This document shows positions 27,174 to 35,873 of a DNA stretch of 64,000 nucleotides, one piece after another. The DNA lies in NCBI RefSeq assembly GCF_000719705.1, contig NZ_JOHO01000029.1, forward strand, positions 1 through 64,000. Reading direction: 5' to 3'. Below the pieces are notes generated by a model. It ran no database searches. It was given only the letters and a program-made list of their open reading frames with translations, and was not told where the DNA came from. The translations under genes and the position numbers were made by a program. Every line of letters begins with the position of its first letter. The stretch's first letter is position 1. The DNA comes from Streptomyces sp. NRRL S-350 (GTDB lineage Bacteria > Actinomycetota > Actinomycetes > Streptomycetales > Streptomycetaceae).

Positions 27174-27922
27174 CCGCCGACGCGGGCCGCCCCGAGCAGG
27201 CCGCCGCCGAGGACACCACCGGGGAAGCCGCCGCAGCCGTCGCCGAAGCCGTCGTCGCCGAGGGCGGCGCCAAGCCGCCGCGCCGCCGGCTCTGGTGGCC
27301 GGCCGCGCTGGCCGCCGCCGTGGCACTGGCGCTCGGGGTGCCTGCGCTGGTGGCCGGCGGGACCTCGGCCTCCGGGTCGTCCTCGCTGTCCGTGCCGGCC
27401 GACGACTCGCCCGAGGCCGGGTTCGCCCGCGACATGGCGACCCACCACCAGCAGGCAGTGGACCTGTCGTTCGTCGTCCGGGACCGCACGAGCGACGAGC
27501 CGACCCGCACCCTGGCCTTCGACGTGATCAACACCCAGGCCAACCAGCGCGGCATGATGATGGGCTGGCTGGAGCAGTGGGGGCTGCCGCAGCACTCGGG
27601 CGCCAAGCCGATGGCGTGGATGAAGATGGACCACGACTACCAGGCGCACGACGGTTCGCTGATGCCGGGCATGGCCACCAACACCCAGATCGCGAAGCTG
27701 CGTTCGCTCAGCGGTCGGGACGCCGAGGTGTACTACCTGCAGCTGATGATCGAGCACCACAAGGGTGGTGTCGAGATGGCCCAGGGCTACGTGGACCTGG
27801 CCCGGAACGACTCCGAGAAGCGGCTCGCGCAGTCGATGGTGATCGCCCAGACCTCGGAGCTGGAGCTGATGACCGACATGCTCAAGGAGCGCGGCGCCGC
27901 CCCGGGCGTCCCCGCCTCCTGA
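27170..27922 (+). CDS. DUF305 membrane-anchored protein
   Basis: A 250-residue protein with an N-terminal cytosolic tail, one membrane helix (about residues 43-64) and an external four-helix DUF305 domain. Conserved His and Met pairs are visible: DMATHHQQAVDLS, QRGMMMGW and MIEHHKGGVEMAQ. These suggest copper or other metal binding. The GTG start at 27170 overlaps the end of the DUF3105 gene, so the two are co-translated and probably act together outside the membrane. Confidence 0.85.
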   Translation: MTADAGRPEQAAAEDTTGEAAAAVAEAVVAEGGAKPPRRRLWWPAALAAAVALALGVPALVAGGTSASGSSSLSVPADDSPEAGFARDMATHHQQAVDLSFVVRDRTSDEPTRTLAFDVINTQANQRGMMMGWLEQWGLPQHSGAKPMAWMKMDHDYQAHDGSLMPGMATNTQIAKLRSLSGRDAEVYYLQLMIEHHKGGVEMAQGYVDLARNDSEKRLAQSMVIAQTSELELMTDMLKERGAAPGVPAS

Positions 27923-28025
27923 GCCGCCCCGAGCAGGCCGGCCACCGGGGCGCGGCCGGCGGACCCGTACGGTCCCCGGCCGCCCCCGGCCTTCCGCCGT
28001 CCCCACACCCTTCGGAGACTCCCGT

Positions 28026-28661
28026 ATGACCCCGGACGCCGGTGCCCCCTGGCTGATCGCCGGACTGGGCAACCCCGGCCCGTGGTTCCGGCTGACCCGG
28101 CACAACGCGGGCTTCCTCGCCGTGGACCGGCTGGCCGAACGGCACGGCGCCCGCTTCCGGCGGCGCGGGATCGCGACGCTCGTCGCGGAGATCCAGGTCG
28201 ACGGCCACCCCGTGCTGCTGGCCAAGCCGTTGTGGTTCATCAACCTGTCCGGCCGCCCGGTCGCCGGGCTGCTGCGCCGGTACGGCGTGCCGGTCGAGCG
28301 GCTGGTGGTCGCGCAGGACGACCTGGACTTCCCGTTCGGCTCCGCCCGGCTCAAGCGCGGCGGCGGACCCGGCGGCCACAACGGGGTGCGCTCGGTGGGC
28401 GAGGCGCTCGGCACCCGCGACTTCATCCGGCTGCGGTTCGGCGTCGGGCGGCCGCCGAAGGGGCAGAGCGTCGGCGACTTCGTGCTGGCGAAGTTCTCGG
28501 ACGACGAACTGGCCGTGATGCCGGACGAGTTGGACGCCTGCGCGGACGCCCTGGAGGCACTCGTGCGGCTCGGCCTGAACCGGGCCCAGGACATCCTGAA
28601 CACCCGGACCGCCCGGCACCTGCCCGACCGCTCACGGACGGGGCCGGAACGCCGTCCGTAG
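28026..28661 (+). CDS. pth: Peptidyl-tRNA hydrolase
   Basis: A 211-residue cytosolic esterase that recycles peptidyl-tRNA released from stalled ribosomes. The family motifs are present: GLGNPG (N16), TRHNAGF with catalytic H26, KPLWFINLSG (N73), AQDDLD (acid at 98/99) and GGPGGHNGVRS (N119). Some positions vary (FINLSG where FMNLSG is usual, QDDLD where HDDLD is usual), so it could be a second, diverged copy beside a housekeeping gene elsewhere. Confidence 0.9.
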   Translation: MTPDAGAPWLIAGLGNPGPWFRLTRHNAGFLAVDRLAERHGARFRRRGIATLVAEIQVDGHPVLLAKPLWFINLSGRPVAGLLRRYGVPVERLVVAQDDLDFPFGSARLKRGGGPGGHNGVRSVGEALGTRDFIRLRFGVGRPPKGQSVGDFVLAKFSDDELAVMPDELDACADALEALVRLGLNRAQDILNTRTARHLPDRSRTGPERRP

Positions 28662-28723
28662 CCGGTGCGGCAGCCCGTCGGTCACCTGCCGATGGTCCGG
28701 CCACCGGCCGCAACGCCGCCTTG

Positions 28724-30229
28724 TCACCGGCGGTCGGGAACGGCGGGCCCTCCCCGGCCGCCCCGGACCGGACCGGCCCCGCGGACCGGCCGGGTGAGGA
28801 CCGCGGCCGCCGTCGCGACCGCCGCGAGGGCGAACAGCACCGTCCGCCCTCCGGACGCCGCGCCCGCCAGGTGGACACCGAGCACGGACAGCGCCATGCC
28901 GAGCGCCGTACCCAGGCTGCGCGCCGTGTTGACCATGCCGCCGCCGACCGCCGAGCACTCCGCGGGGATGGCCCGCATCACCAGCGCGTTGTTGGCGGGC
29001 AGCAGCAGTCCCAGCCCGTACCCGGCGACGAGCAGCGGAGCCGCCGCCGCGGCCGAGGTCGGCAGCAGGGCGAACAGCAGCAGCCCGACGGCCGCGACGG
29101 CCGCGCCGAGACGGCACCTGGCGACGTCCGACCAGTCCCGCGGCAACAGCCCGCCGCCGACCGTCGCGGCGAAGGCGAACGCGGCGGGCAGCAGGGTGAC
29201 CACCAGGCCCGCCCGGGCCGTCGACACACCCGCGTCGGTGAGCAGCACCGGGCCCAGCACGAGCGGGCAGAACAGCAGCAGGTAGCCGATCAGCGCGACC
29301 ACCAGGCCGGACCGCACGCCCGGGGTGTTGACCAGGCCGGGCGCCAGGATCGGCCGGGCGGCGCGCCGCTCCTGGCGCACCAGCGCGAGCGTGAGCGCGG
29401 CGGCGGCAAGCAGCAGCACGGCGACGGCCCAGCCGGGCAGGGGCAGGCCGGAGGCGGTGGAGAGGGCGAGCAGCAGCGCCGTGGTCGCACCGGTGAGCAG
29501 CAGCATGCCGGGCAGGTCGAAGCGGGCGTCGGCGCCCCCGCCGGCCGGGCGTGGCCGGGCGGCGCCGCGCGTGCGGGGCTGCGGTACGGGAGCGGGGCGG
29601 TCGGTGCGGGTGCGGGGCAGCAGGTACCGGCCGGCCAGGATGCCGAACACGGCGATCGGCACGTTGACCCAGAACACCCACCGCCACGAGGCGTGTTCGA
29701 CCAGCAGCCCGCCGAGGCTGGGCCCGAGGGCCAGCCCGAGGCCCTGGGCGGAGGCCTGGATGCCGAGCGCGCGTCGCATGGCGTGGCCGGGGACGCCACG
29801 GGCGACCAGGGCGACGCTGTTGGCCTGCATCATCGCGGCGCCGACGGCCTGGACGGCACGGCAGCCGACCAGGGCCCACAGGCTGCCGGCGAATCCGGCG
29901 CCGAGTGAGGAGAGGCCGAAGACGGCGAAGCCGCCGATGTACATGGTCTTGCGGCCGACCAGGTCGGAAAGCCAGCCGATCGGAGCCAGCAGGGCGACCA
30001 GGACGAGCAGGTAGGCGAGGGCGACCCACTCGACGGCGGCGAAGCCCGCGCCGAAGTGGCGGCCGATGGCGGGGAACACCAGGGCGATGACGCTGGCGTC
30101 CAGCTGGCCGAGGAAGGCGCCGAGGCAGACCGTGCCGACGGCCAGCCAGTGCGCGTGGCGCCAGCCGGCGATGCCGCGAGGCCGGGGGCGCTCGGTGAGC
30201 AGCCGGGCGGCAAGGGAGGTGGCGTCCAT
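28724..30229 (-). CDS. MFS drug-exporter-like transporter (DHA2, 14 TM type)
   Basis: A 501-residue integral membrane protein with about 14 hydrophobic segments. MFS features include GQLDASVIALVFPAIGRHF in the first helix, the loop 2-3 motif GWLSDLVGRKTMY, and motif C-like GLALGPSLGGLL. Members expel drugs or other small molecules using the proton gradient. The substrate is unknown. ATG at 30229 is followed upstream by a MarR-type palindrome (30239-30255), and a MarR gene is divergent 241 bp away, so regulation by that protein is likely. Confidence 0.88.
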   Translation of the reverse strand: MDATSLAARLLTERPRPRGIAGWRHAHWLAVGTVCLGAFLGQLDASVIALVFPAIGRHFGAGFAAVEWVALAYLLVLVALLAPIGWLSDLVGRKTMYIGGFAVFGLSSLGAGFAGSLWALVGCRAVQAVGAAMMQANSVALVARGVPGHAMRRALGIQASAQGLGLALGPSLGGLLVEHASWRWVFWVNVPIAVFGILAGRYLLPRTRTDRPAPVPQPRTRGAARPRPAGGGADARFDLPGMLLLTGATTALLLALSTASGLPLPGWAVAVLLLAAAALTLALVRQERRAARPILAPGLVNTPGVRSGLVVALIGYLLLFCPLVLGPVLLTDAGVSTARAGLVVTLLPAAFAFAATVGGGLLPRDWSDVARCRLGAAVAAVGLLLFALLPTSAAAAAPLLVAGYGLGLLLPANNALVMRAIPAECSAVGGGMVNTARSLGTALGMALSVLGVHLAGAASGGRTVLFALAAVATAAAVLTRPVRGAGPVRGGRGGPAVPDRR

Positions 30230-30238
30230 GCGTCGAAT

Positions 30239-30255
30239 ATATCGGATGCAGATAT
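30239..30255. promoter_or_regulatory. Palindrome in the MFS promoter (candidate MarR site)
   Basis: ATATC-N7-GATAT is an inverted repeat in an AT-rich island within GC-rich DNA, 10 bp before the MFS start codon. MarR proteins often bind such dyads in the promoter of a divergent efflux gene. Confidence 0.45.
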
Positions 30256-30469
30256 GTTCCTTCTACGAGTTGGTCGCCCTGCGATACGAAGCCTCTCGCA
30301 GGGCCCCCGCGCAAGGTGCCCCGCGCAAGGCGCGCCTCGGAATGCGCCGCTCGTCGGGCACCCGCCATCGGGCGCCCCTCGGCGGGCACACCGTGTCGAG
30401 CGCCGCGCCGCGTCCGAGGGCCGGACCGGGCCCCCGGCGCGGTCCGTACCAGGCGATACGCTGTCCGCC

Positions 30470-30976
30470 ATGCCGTCGTCACCACACGTTTCCGACCCCG
30501 CCATCGAAGGCCCCGACCAGGCCGTCGAGCACGCCCGACGGCTGACCGACACCGTCACCCGGCTGCGCCGCGCGCTGCGCAGCAGCATCCGCACCGACTA
30601 CCCGTGGGAGTCCCTGCCGATGGCGCAGGTCGAACTCCTCCAGACCCTGGCCGCCGCACCCCTGCGGGTCGGCGAGCTGGCCGCCCGGCAGCGGCTCGCC
30701 CCCAACACCGTCAGCGGCCTGGTCGGGAAGCTGCTCGACGCCGGCTTCGTCGACCGCCAGGCCGATCCCGGCGACCGCCGCACCGCCCGGATCGCGCTCA
30801 CCCCGGCCGGCCGGCGCCAGCTGGACGACTGGCAGCACGCCCACGAGCGCCGGATCGCCACCGCGCTCGACACCCTCGGCCCCACCGCCCGGGCGGCGGT
30901 CGTCGACGCCCTGCCCGCACTGGAACAGCTCGCCCGCGCCCTCGCTCAGCCGGGAGCCGGCACCGAACAGGGCTGA
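30470..30976 (+). CDS. MarR-family regulator
   Basis: A 168-residue winged-helix transcription factor. The DNA-binding part spans about residues 45-110: LPMAQVELLQTLAAAPLRVGEL, then RLAPNTVSGLVGKLLDAGFVDRQADPGDRRTARI, the last run being the wing with its DRR motif. The ends form the dimer helices. ATG at 30470 is used. Divergent from the MFS exporter, it is probably its local regulator. Confidence 0.88.
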   Translation: MPSSPHVSDPAIEGPDQAVEHARRLTDTVTRLRRALRSSIRTDYPWESLPMAQVELLQTLAAAPLRVGELAARQRLAPNTVSGLVGKLLDAGFVDRQADPGDRRTARIALTPAGRRQLDDWQHAHERRIATALDTLGPTARAAVVDALPALEQLARALAQPGAGTEQG

Positions 30977-31084
30977 CACCTGCCGCCCGGCCCCGCCGAC
31001 CCGCAGTCCCGCCGCCCCGCCGCCCCGCCGCCCGGCGGGAAAAAGCGCTGGTCGACGGCTCGGACCGGCCGCTACCGTCCCCGC

Positions 31085-31936
31085 ATGACCACCACACAGG
31101 CGGGCGCCCGGGCACAGGTCCGGATCGAGCCCTGGACGGACGCCGACCTCGCGCTGCTGCGCCAGGTCAACACCCCGGAGATGAAGAAGCACGTCGGCGG
31201 CCCGGAGAGCGAGGACCAACTGCTCGTCCGGCACCGGCGCTACCTGGACTTCGTTCCGTCCGGCCTCGGCTGCATGTACCGGATCGTCCTGCTGCCCGAG
31301 GGCGAGCCGGTCGGGACGGTCGGCTACGGCACCCGGACCTGGGAGCGCGGGACGGTCCACGAGATGGGCTGGAACGTACTGCCCGGCTTCCAGGGCCGCG
31401 GAATCGCCGTCGCCGCCACCCGCGCCGCGATCGCGGCCGCCCGCCGCGAAGCCGCGCACCGCTACCTGCACGCCTTCCCGTCGGTGGACAACCCCGCCTC
31501 CAACGCGGTGTGCGCGAAGGCCGGGTTCACGCTGGTCGGCGAGACGGACTTCGAGTTCCCGCCCGGGCGGTTCATGCGCAGCCACGACTGGCGGGTGGAC
31601 CTCCGCGCTCCGCAGTGCCCCCGGGGGGCGGGTCACGGTGCTCGGGTCACGGTGCTCGGGTCACCGGGCTCGGGTCACGGTGCTCCGGTCACCGGGCTCG
31701 GATCGCCGGGCTCGGGTCACGGGCTCGGATCGCCGCCTCAGAACAGGGTTCCGTGCTCCAGCTCCAGCAGTCGGCGCTTGCGGTCCACGCCCGCGGCGAA
31801 GCCGGTGAGCGAGCCGTCGGCGCCGAGCACCCGGTGGCAGGGGCGCACGATCAGCAGCGGGTTGGCGCCCACCGCGCCGCCGACCGCCCGGACCATGCGC
31901 GGCTCCTGCCCGGCCAGCACCGCGAGCTCGCCGTAG
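31085..31936 (+). CDS. GNAT N-acetyltransferase with read-through tail
   Basis: The first 172 residues are a RimJ/RimL-like GNAT domain: MGWNVLPGFQGRGIAVAATRAAI carries the acetyl-CoA loop (here split by family feature, Q/R-x-x-G-R/G), followed by SVDNPASNAVCAKAGFTLVGE. The substrate may be a protein N-terminus or a small molecule. The frame does not stop after the domain. It continues about 110 residues through the 14-bp repeats at 31630-31740 and 199 bp into the opposite strand of ogt. The tail is low-complexity (GSPGSGHGAPVTGLGSPGSG) and probably an accident of repeat growth. Confidence 0.75.
   Translation: MTTTQAGARAQVRIEPWTDADLALLRQVNTPEMKKHVGGPESEDQLLVRHRRYLDFVPSGLGCMYRIVLLPEGEPVGTVGYGTRTWERGTVHEMGWNVLPGFQGRGIAVAATRAAIAAARREAAHRYLHAFPSVDNPASNAVCAKAGFTLVGETDFEFPPGRFMRSHDWRVDLRAPQCPRGAGHGARVTVLGSPGSGHGAPVTGLGSPGSGHGLGSPPQNRVPCSSSSSRRLRSTPAAKPVSEPSAPSTRWQGRTISSGLAPTAPPTARTMRGSCPASTASSP
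31630..31740. repeat. Eight 14-bp tandem units between convergent genes
   Basis: Unit GGGTCACGGTGCTC with variants (GGGTCACCGGGCTC, GGATCGCCGGGCTC); one copy is 13 bp. The last unit ends in TCA, which is the TGA stop of ogt on the other strand. Confidence 0.85.
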
Positions 31937-32295
31937 GTGACGGTCGTGCCGTACGGGATCTCGTCCAGGGCCGCCCAGATCCTGCGGCGGAACTCGGTGC
32001 CCACCGGCGCGAGCGGGAGGTCGAAGTCGGTGCGCTCGCCGGCGAAGTAGGCGGTGAGCTGGGCGACCGGTTCGGCCAGCGCCTGCGGGTCGAGGATCCA
32101 ACCGTCGGCGGGCTCGGCCAGCGCGTACTTCTGCCCGGGCGCGGTGACGGTGGCCAGCGCGGCCGGTCCGCCGTCCTCGGGCAGGACGCCGCTGAGCAGC
32201 AGCCGGCCGAGGGGACTCTCCATGGTGGTGTAGACGGTGGTGCTCACGCGGGTGCTCGTGATGGTGCTCATGCGGGTGCTCGTGGTGGTGCTCAT
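31738..32295 (-). CDS. ogt: Methylated-DNA--protein-cysteine methyltransferase
   Basis: A 185-residue DNA repair protein that takes methyl groups from O6-methylguanine onto its own Cys. The active-site motif IVRPCHRVLG is intact, with YGTTVTYGELA and a RAVGGAVGANP helix before it. The N-terminus is odd: three 8-residue repeats (MSTTTSTR, MSTITSTR, VSTTVYTT) precede the normal start-like MESPLG. Possible starts therefore exist at 32295, 32271, 32247 and 32223. The first overlaps the end of the ada/alkA gene as ATGA, favouring translational coupling. Confidence 0.93.
   Translation of the reverse strand: MSTTTSTRMSTITSTRVSTTVYTTMESPLGRLLLSGVLPEDGGPAALATVTAPGQKYALAEPADGWILDPQALAEPVAQLTAYFAGERTDFDLPLAPVGTEFRRRIWAALDEIPYGTTVTYGELAVLAGQEPRMVRAVGGAVGANPLLIVRPCHRVLGADGSLTGFAAGVDRKRRLLELEHGTLF
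32224..32295. repeat. Three 24-bp repeats at the start of ogt, each with a start codon
   Basis: The first 24 codons of ogt consist of three related 24-bp units. Each unit begins with an in-frame ATG or GTG on the minus strand, and a fourth ATG follows directly after them. Confidence 0.8.
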
Positions 32296-33860
32296 GCTCG
32301 TACGGTCTCCGTTCCGGTAGTGGTGATCGCGGGGCCGGCCCACAGCCGGTGGACGGCGTAGGAGCGCCACGGCGCCCAGGCCTCGGCCGCGCGGGCGGCG
32401 GACTTCGGGTCGCCGGGGGCACCGAGCCGGACGAGGCCGTGCTTGACGCCCACGTCGCTCGGCAGGAAGACGTCCGGGTCGGCCAGGGCCCGCATCCGCA
32501 GGTAGCCGACCGTCCAGGGGCCGATTCCGGGCAGGTCCAGCAGCCGGGCCGCGGCCTCCTCCCGGTCGACCCCGCTGTCGAGGCGGACCGCGCCCTCCGC
32601 CAGGGCCTCGCACAATCCGGTGAGGGCGCGGCGGCGGGCGGCGGGCATCGCGAAGTCCTCCGGATCGGCGGTGGCCAGCGCCGCCGCGGTCGGGAAGAGC
32701 AGTCGCAGGCCGCCGCTGGGCTCGGGCAGCGCGGCGCCGTACTTCTCGGCAAGCCGCCCCGCCAGGGTACGGGCGGCGCCCACGGTGACCTGCTGGCCCA
32801 GGACGGCGCGGACGGCGAGCTCGTGCGGATCCACGTGGCCGGGCGAGCGCAGTCCGGGCCGCGTCCGGACCAGCGCGCCGAGCACTGGGTCTGCGCCGAG
32901 CTGCTCGTCGACCGCGAGCGGGTCGGCGTCGAGGTCGAAGAGGTTGCGCAGCCGCTGGACAGCGGTCGGCAGGTCGCGCAGGTCGGTGAGGAACAGGCGG
33001 CAGTCCAGCCAGCCGCGGGTGCGCGGCTCGCCCGGCGCCAGGCCGTCGACCTCGGCGATGCCGTGGCCGTACGGGAGCGCGAGGGTGCGCCGGTAGGTGC
33101 GGACGCCGGGGCGCTCGCCCTGGACGACCTCCTCCACCCCGGGGACGGCACGCAGGGCGAGGAAGTCGATCAGGTGGTCGCTGTCCAGCGCACCGCGGTA
33201 GGCCAGGCGCAGGACCAGGCCGCCGGCCGGGGTCGCGGTGCGGCGACCGGCGGCGACCTCGGCCCGCAGGCCGCTGGGGGTCCGGTCGTACACCTCGCGC
33301 ACGGTGTCGTTGAACTGGCGTACGGAGGCGAAGCCTGCCGCGAACGCGACGTCGGTGACGGACAGTTCGGTGGTCTGCAGGAGGAGGCGGGCGGTCTGGG
33401 CGCGGCGGGCGCGGGCCAGCGCGATCGGGCCGGCGCCGAGTTCGGCGGTGAGCTGGCGCTGCAACTGGCGGGCGCTGTAGCCGAGGCGGCCGGCCAGGCC
33501 CGCGACGCCCTCGCGGTCCACCACGCCGTCGCCGATCAGGCGCATCGCACGGCCGACCAGGTCGGCGCGGTGGTTCCACTCGGGCGAGCCCGGCACGGAG
33601 TCGGGGCGGCAGCGGCGGCAGGCTCGGAAGCCGGCGCCCTGCGCGGCCGCGGCGCTCGGGTAGAAGACGCAGTTGACGCGCTTGGGTGTCACGGCGGGGC
33701 AGCTCGGTCGGCAGTAGATGCCCGTGGAGGTGACGGCCGTGAAGAAGACGCCGTCGAAGCGGGCGTCGCGGCTGTCCACGGCTCGGTACCGGATGTCGTC
33801 GTCGATCACGTTGTCCAGTCTGCGGCAGTGGACGGGGCGGGACTGGCGGGAATCGGACAT
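32292..33860 (-). CDS. Ada-AlkA fusion: methyl-sensing activator and 3-methyladenine DNA glycosylase
   Basis: A 522-residue repair and regulator protein. Domains in order: Ada-type zinc/methyl-phosphotriester domain (about 15-85, GIYCRPSCPAVTP and ACRRCRPD), AraC helix-turn-helix (about 95-190, LGYSARQLQRQL and VAFAAGFASVRQFN), AlkA N-terminal domain (about 205-320) and HhH-GPD glycosylase (about 335-510, LPGIGPWTVGYLRMRALADPD by parts: helix-hairpin-helix then catalytic Asp). It should remove alkylated bases and activate the response after methylation. ATG at 33860 is chosen; 33893 is an alternative. It overlaps ogt by four bases. Confidence 0.9.
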   Translation of the reverse strand: MSDSRQSRPVHCRRLDNVIDDDIRYRAVDSRDARFDGVFFTAVTSTGIYCRPSCPAVTPKRVNCVFYPSAAAAQGAGFRACRRCRPDSVPGSPEWNHRADLVGRAMRLIGDGVVDREGVAGLAGRLGYSARQLQRQLTAELGAGPIALARARRAQTARLLLQTTELSVTDVAFAAGFASVRQFNDTVREVYDRTPSGLRAEVAAGRRTATPAGGLVLRLAYRGALDSDHLIDFLALRAVPGVEEVVQGERPGVRTYRRTLALPYGHGIAEVDGLAPGEPRTRGWLDCRLFLTDLRDLPTAVQRLRNLFDLDADPLAVDEQLGADPVLGALVRTRPGLRSPGHVDPHELAVRAVLGQQVTVGAARTLAGRLAEKYGAALPEPSGGLRLLFPTAAALATADPEDFAMPAARRRALTGLCEALAEGAVRLDSGVDREEAAARLLDLPGIGPWTVGYLRMRALADPDVFLPSDVGVKHGLVRLGAPGDPKSAARAAEAWAPWRSYAVHRLWAGPAITTTGTETVRA

Positions 33861-34006
33861 CGCCGTTCGGGGGCCCTCCCCCTCCCCTCCCACCCCGCCC
33901 CCGCCTCGCCTCGCCCCAGGGCCGGGGTCCGCGCCGGGATCCGCGCCGAGATCCGCGGGCCGAAATTCGCGGGCCGTCCAGGCGGGCGCGCGGCTACGCT
34001 CGCGCG

Positions 34007-34546
34007 ATGAACGAGCAACCCGGCAACCAGCCCACCGACCGGTCCCCCACCGGCCAGTCCCCCACCGGCCACTCCCACACCGAGCAGCCCCGGGCCGACC
34101 AGCCCTATACCGGCCCGGGCGACCCCCGGGTCGCCGCCCTGCCCCCGGAGGAGTTCGCGTTCCCCGGCCCGTTGCGCGACCAGCTGGTCGCGGCCATCCT
34201 CAGCGGCACCAAGACCAGCACCACCGGCCTGGTCGCCGCCTACGAGCACGAGGACGAACCCCTGCCCCGGGTCGGCGAGCGGGCTGCCGTCCTGGACTCG
34301 GACGGCCGCCGGATCGCGGTGATCGAGACCACGGACGTCCGCGTGGCCCCGCTCGCCGAGGTCGACCTGCAGCACGCCCTGGACGAGGGCGAGGGGTACG
34401 GCAGCGTGGCCGAGTGGCGAGCGGCGCACGAGAACTTCTGGCACGGCCCGCAGTCGCGCGCCGCCCTCGACGACCCGGACTTCACCGTGGACGACGCCAC
34501 TCCGCTGCTCCTGCAGCGCTTCCGTCTGGTGGCCGACCTCCGTTGA
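34007..34546 (+). CDS. ASCH-domain protein
   Basis: A 179-residue protein. The first 45 residues are hydrophilic with small repeats (SPTGQSPTGHSHTEQ). The ASCH domain follows (about 50-179): LVAAILSGTKTSTTGL, LPRVGERAAVLDSDGR, VIETTDVRVAPLAEV, then WRAAHENFWHG near the end. ASCH proteins have a PUA-like fold and are thought to bind RNA or act on modified nucleosides such as N4-acetylcytidine. Its role here is open. Confidence 0.8.
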   Translation: MNEQPGNQPTDRSPTGQSPTGHSHTEQPRADQPYTGPGDPRVAALPPEEFAFPGPLRDQLVAAILSGTKTSTTGLVAAYEHEDEPLPRVGERAAVLDSDGRRIAVIETTDVRVAPLAEVDLQHALDEGEGYGSVAEWRAAHENFWHGPQSRAALDDPDFTVDDATPLLLQRFRLVADLR

Positions 34547-34585
34547 GCCTGTCAGGCCCGACGGAGATCGGCTCAACGGAGATCG

Positions 34586-34632
34586 GCCCGCCGGTCGACG
34601 GCCGGACAGCCGCTGCACGGCCGTCGGCGGGC
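34586..34632. terminator. Bulged hairpin between convergent ASCH and rsgA genes
   Basis: GCCCGCCG, a short GTCG bulge and ACGGCC pair with GGCCGT and CGGCGGGC across a 15-nt loop. It lies 40 bp after the ASCH stop and 21 bp after the rsgA stop, so it could end both transcripts. Confidence 0.5.
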
Positions 34633-34652
34633 ACCAGCCGACGCCGGAATGG

Positions 34653-35816
34653 TCAGCGCTTCACCGGGCCTCCCGCGGCACGCATCGACTTGGTGATCGC
34701 CTTCCACTTCTGCAACCGGGCCTTGGCCACCCGGGCGTCCGTGCGCGAGGCGATCCAGTCGTTCTCGCGCTGGAGCTTGAGGTAGCTCTCCATCCGGCGC
34801 TGCGGCAGGGTGCCGTCGGCCAGCGCCGACTGCACTGCGCAGCCTGGCTCCGTGTGGTGGCCGCAGTCGTGGAAGCGGCACTGCTCGGCCAGCTCGGCGA
34901 TGTCGGCGAAGGCCAGGTCCACGCCCTCGCCACCGTAGAGGCCGACCTCGCGCAGCCCGGGGGTGTCGATCAGCACGCCCCCGCCCGGCAGCGGGATCAG
35001 CTCGCGGGTGGTCGTGGTGTGGCGGCCCTTCTGGTCGACCGAGCGGGCCTCCTGGACGGTCATCACCTCGGCGCCGGCCAGCGCGTTGGTGAGGGTGGAC
35101 TTGCCGACGCCGGACTGGCCGATGACCGCGGTGGTGCCGGGGGTGCAGGCGCGGAGCACGTCCATGCCCTCGCCCGTCTCGGCGCTCACCACGAGCACCG
35201 TGACTCCGGGCGCGACCGCCTCGACGTCGGCCCGGATGAAGTCGGCGTCGTCGACCAGGTCGGCCTTGGTCAGGACGACCAGCGGTTCGGCGCCTGACTC
35301 CCAGGCCAGGGCGAGGAACCGCTCGATCCGTCCGAGGTCGGGATCGGCCGCCAGGGAGGCGGCGATCAGCACGGCGTCCACGTTGGCGGCCAGCACCTGG
35401 CCGTCGGAGCGCTTGCCCGCCACCTTGCGGATGATCGCGGTGGAGCGCGGCAGCAGCGCGGCGACGGCGGCCATCGGCTGGGCGTGGAGGTCCACGGCCG
35501 CCCAGTCGCCCGTGCACGGGCAGTTGATCATGTCGGCGTCGCCCACCGGCCTGGTGTCGAGCCGGACGGTGCGCGGCTCGCCCGTCTCCGGGTCGGCGAT
35601 CACGGCGTCGCACTGTCCGCGGTCGACACGGAGGATCCGGGCCGGGAGCAGCCCGGCCTCGCCGAGCGGGGCGAACCGCTCCGCGAGCTCGGACGTCCAG
35701 CCGTAGTCGGCCAGCGCGGAGCCGACAGCGGACTCGTCACCGCAGGAGGGGGACGGGGAAGAGGAAGCAGAGATGGAGGAAGCAGAGAACGACGAAACGG
35801 AGGCAGCGTTGAACAA
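34653..35816 (-). CDS. rsgA: Ribosome small-subunit-dependent GTPase A
   Basis: A 387-residue GTPase that aids late 30S subunit assembly. An OB-fold (about 50-115) comes first. The circularly permuted GTPase part has G4 LTKADLV, then G1 GQSGVGKST, G2/G3 region TTTRELIPLPGGG and IDTPGLRE. The C-terminal zinc knuckle is CRFHDCGHHTEPGC. The first 35 residues are Ser-rich and poorly conserved. A TTG at 35816 is the best visible start, since no ATG or better codon stands before the OB-fold. A structured leader lies upstream. Confidence 0.9.
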   Translation of the reverse strand: MFNAASVSSFSASSISASSSPSPSCGDESAVGSALADYGWTSELAERFAPLGEAGLLPARILRVDRGQCDAVIADPETGEPRTVRLDTRPVGDADMINCPCTGDWAAVDLHAQPMAAVAALLPRSTAIIRKVAGKRSDGQVLAANVDAVLIAASLAADPDLGRIERFLALAWESGAEPLVVLTKADLVDDADFIRADVEAVAPGVTVLVVSAETGEGMDVLRACTPGTTAVIGQSGVGKSTLTNALAGAEVMTVQEARSVDQKGRHTTTTRELIPLPGGGVLIDTPGLREVGLYGGEGVDLAFADIAELAEQCRFHDCGHHTEPGCAVQSALADGTLPQRRMESYLKLQRENDWIASRTDARVAKARLQKWKAITKSMRAAGGPVKR

Positions 35817-35873
35817 CGCGGTGGGCCCTTCGGGAGGAGATCATCCCGGCGGGCTGCAGCTGGCGCGAAGGGC

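Noticed and set aside
30316..30470. Open frame upstream of the MarR gene
   Set aside because: It is an N-terminal extension of low-complexity Arg/Ala/Pro sequence; the MarR homology begins after 30470.
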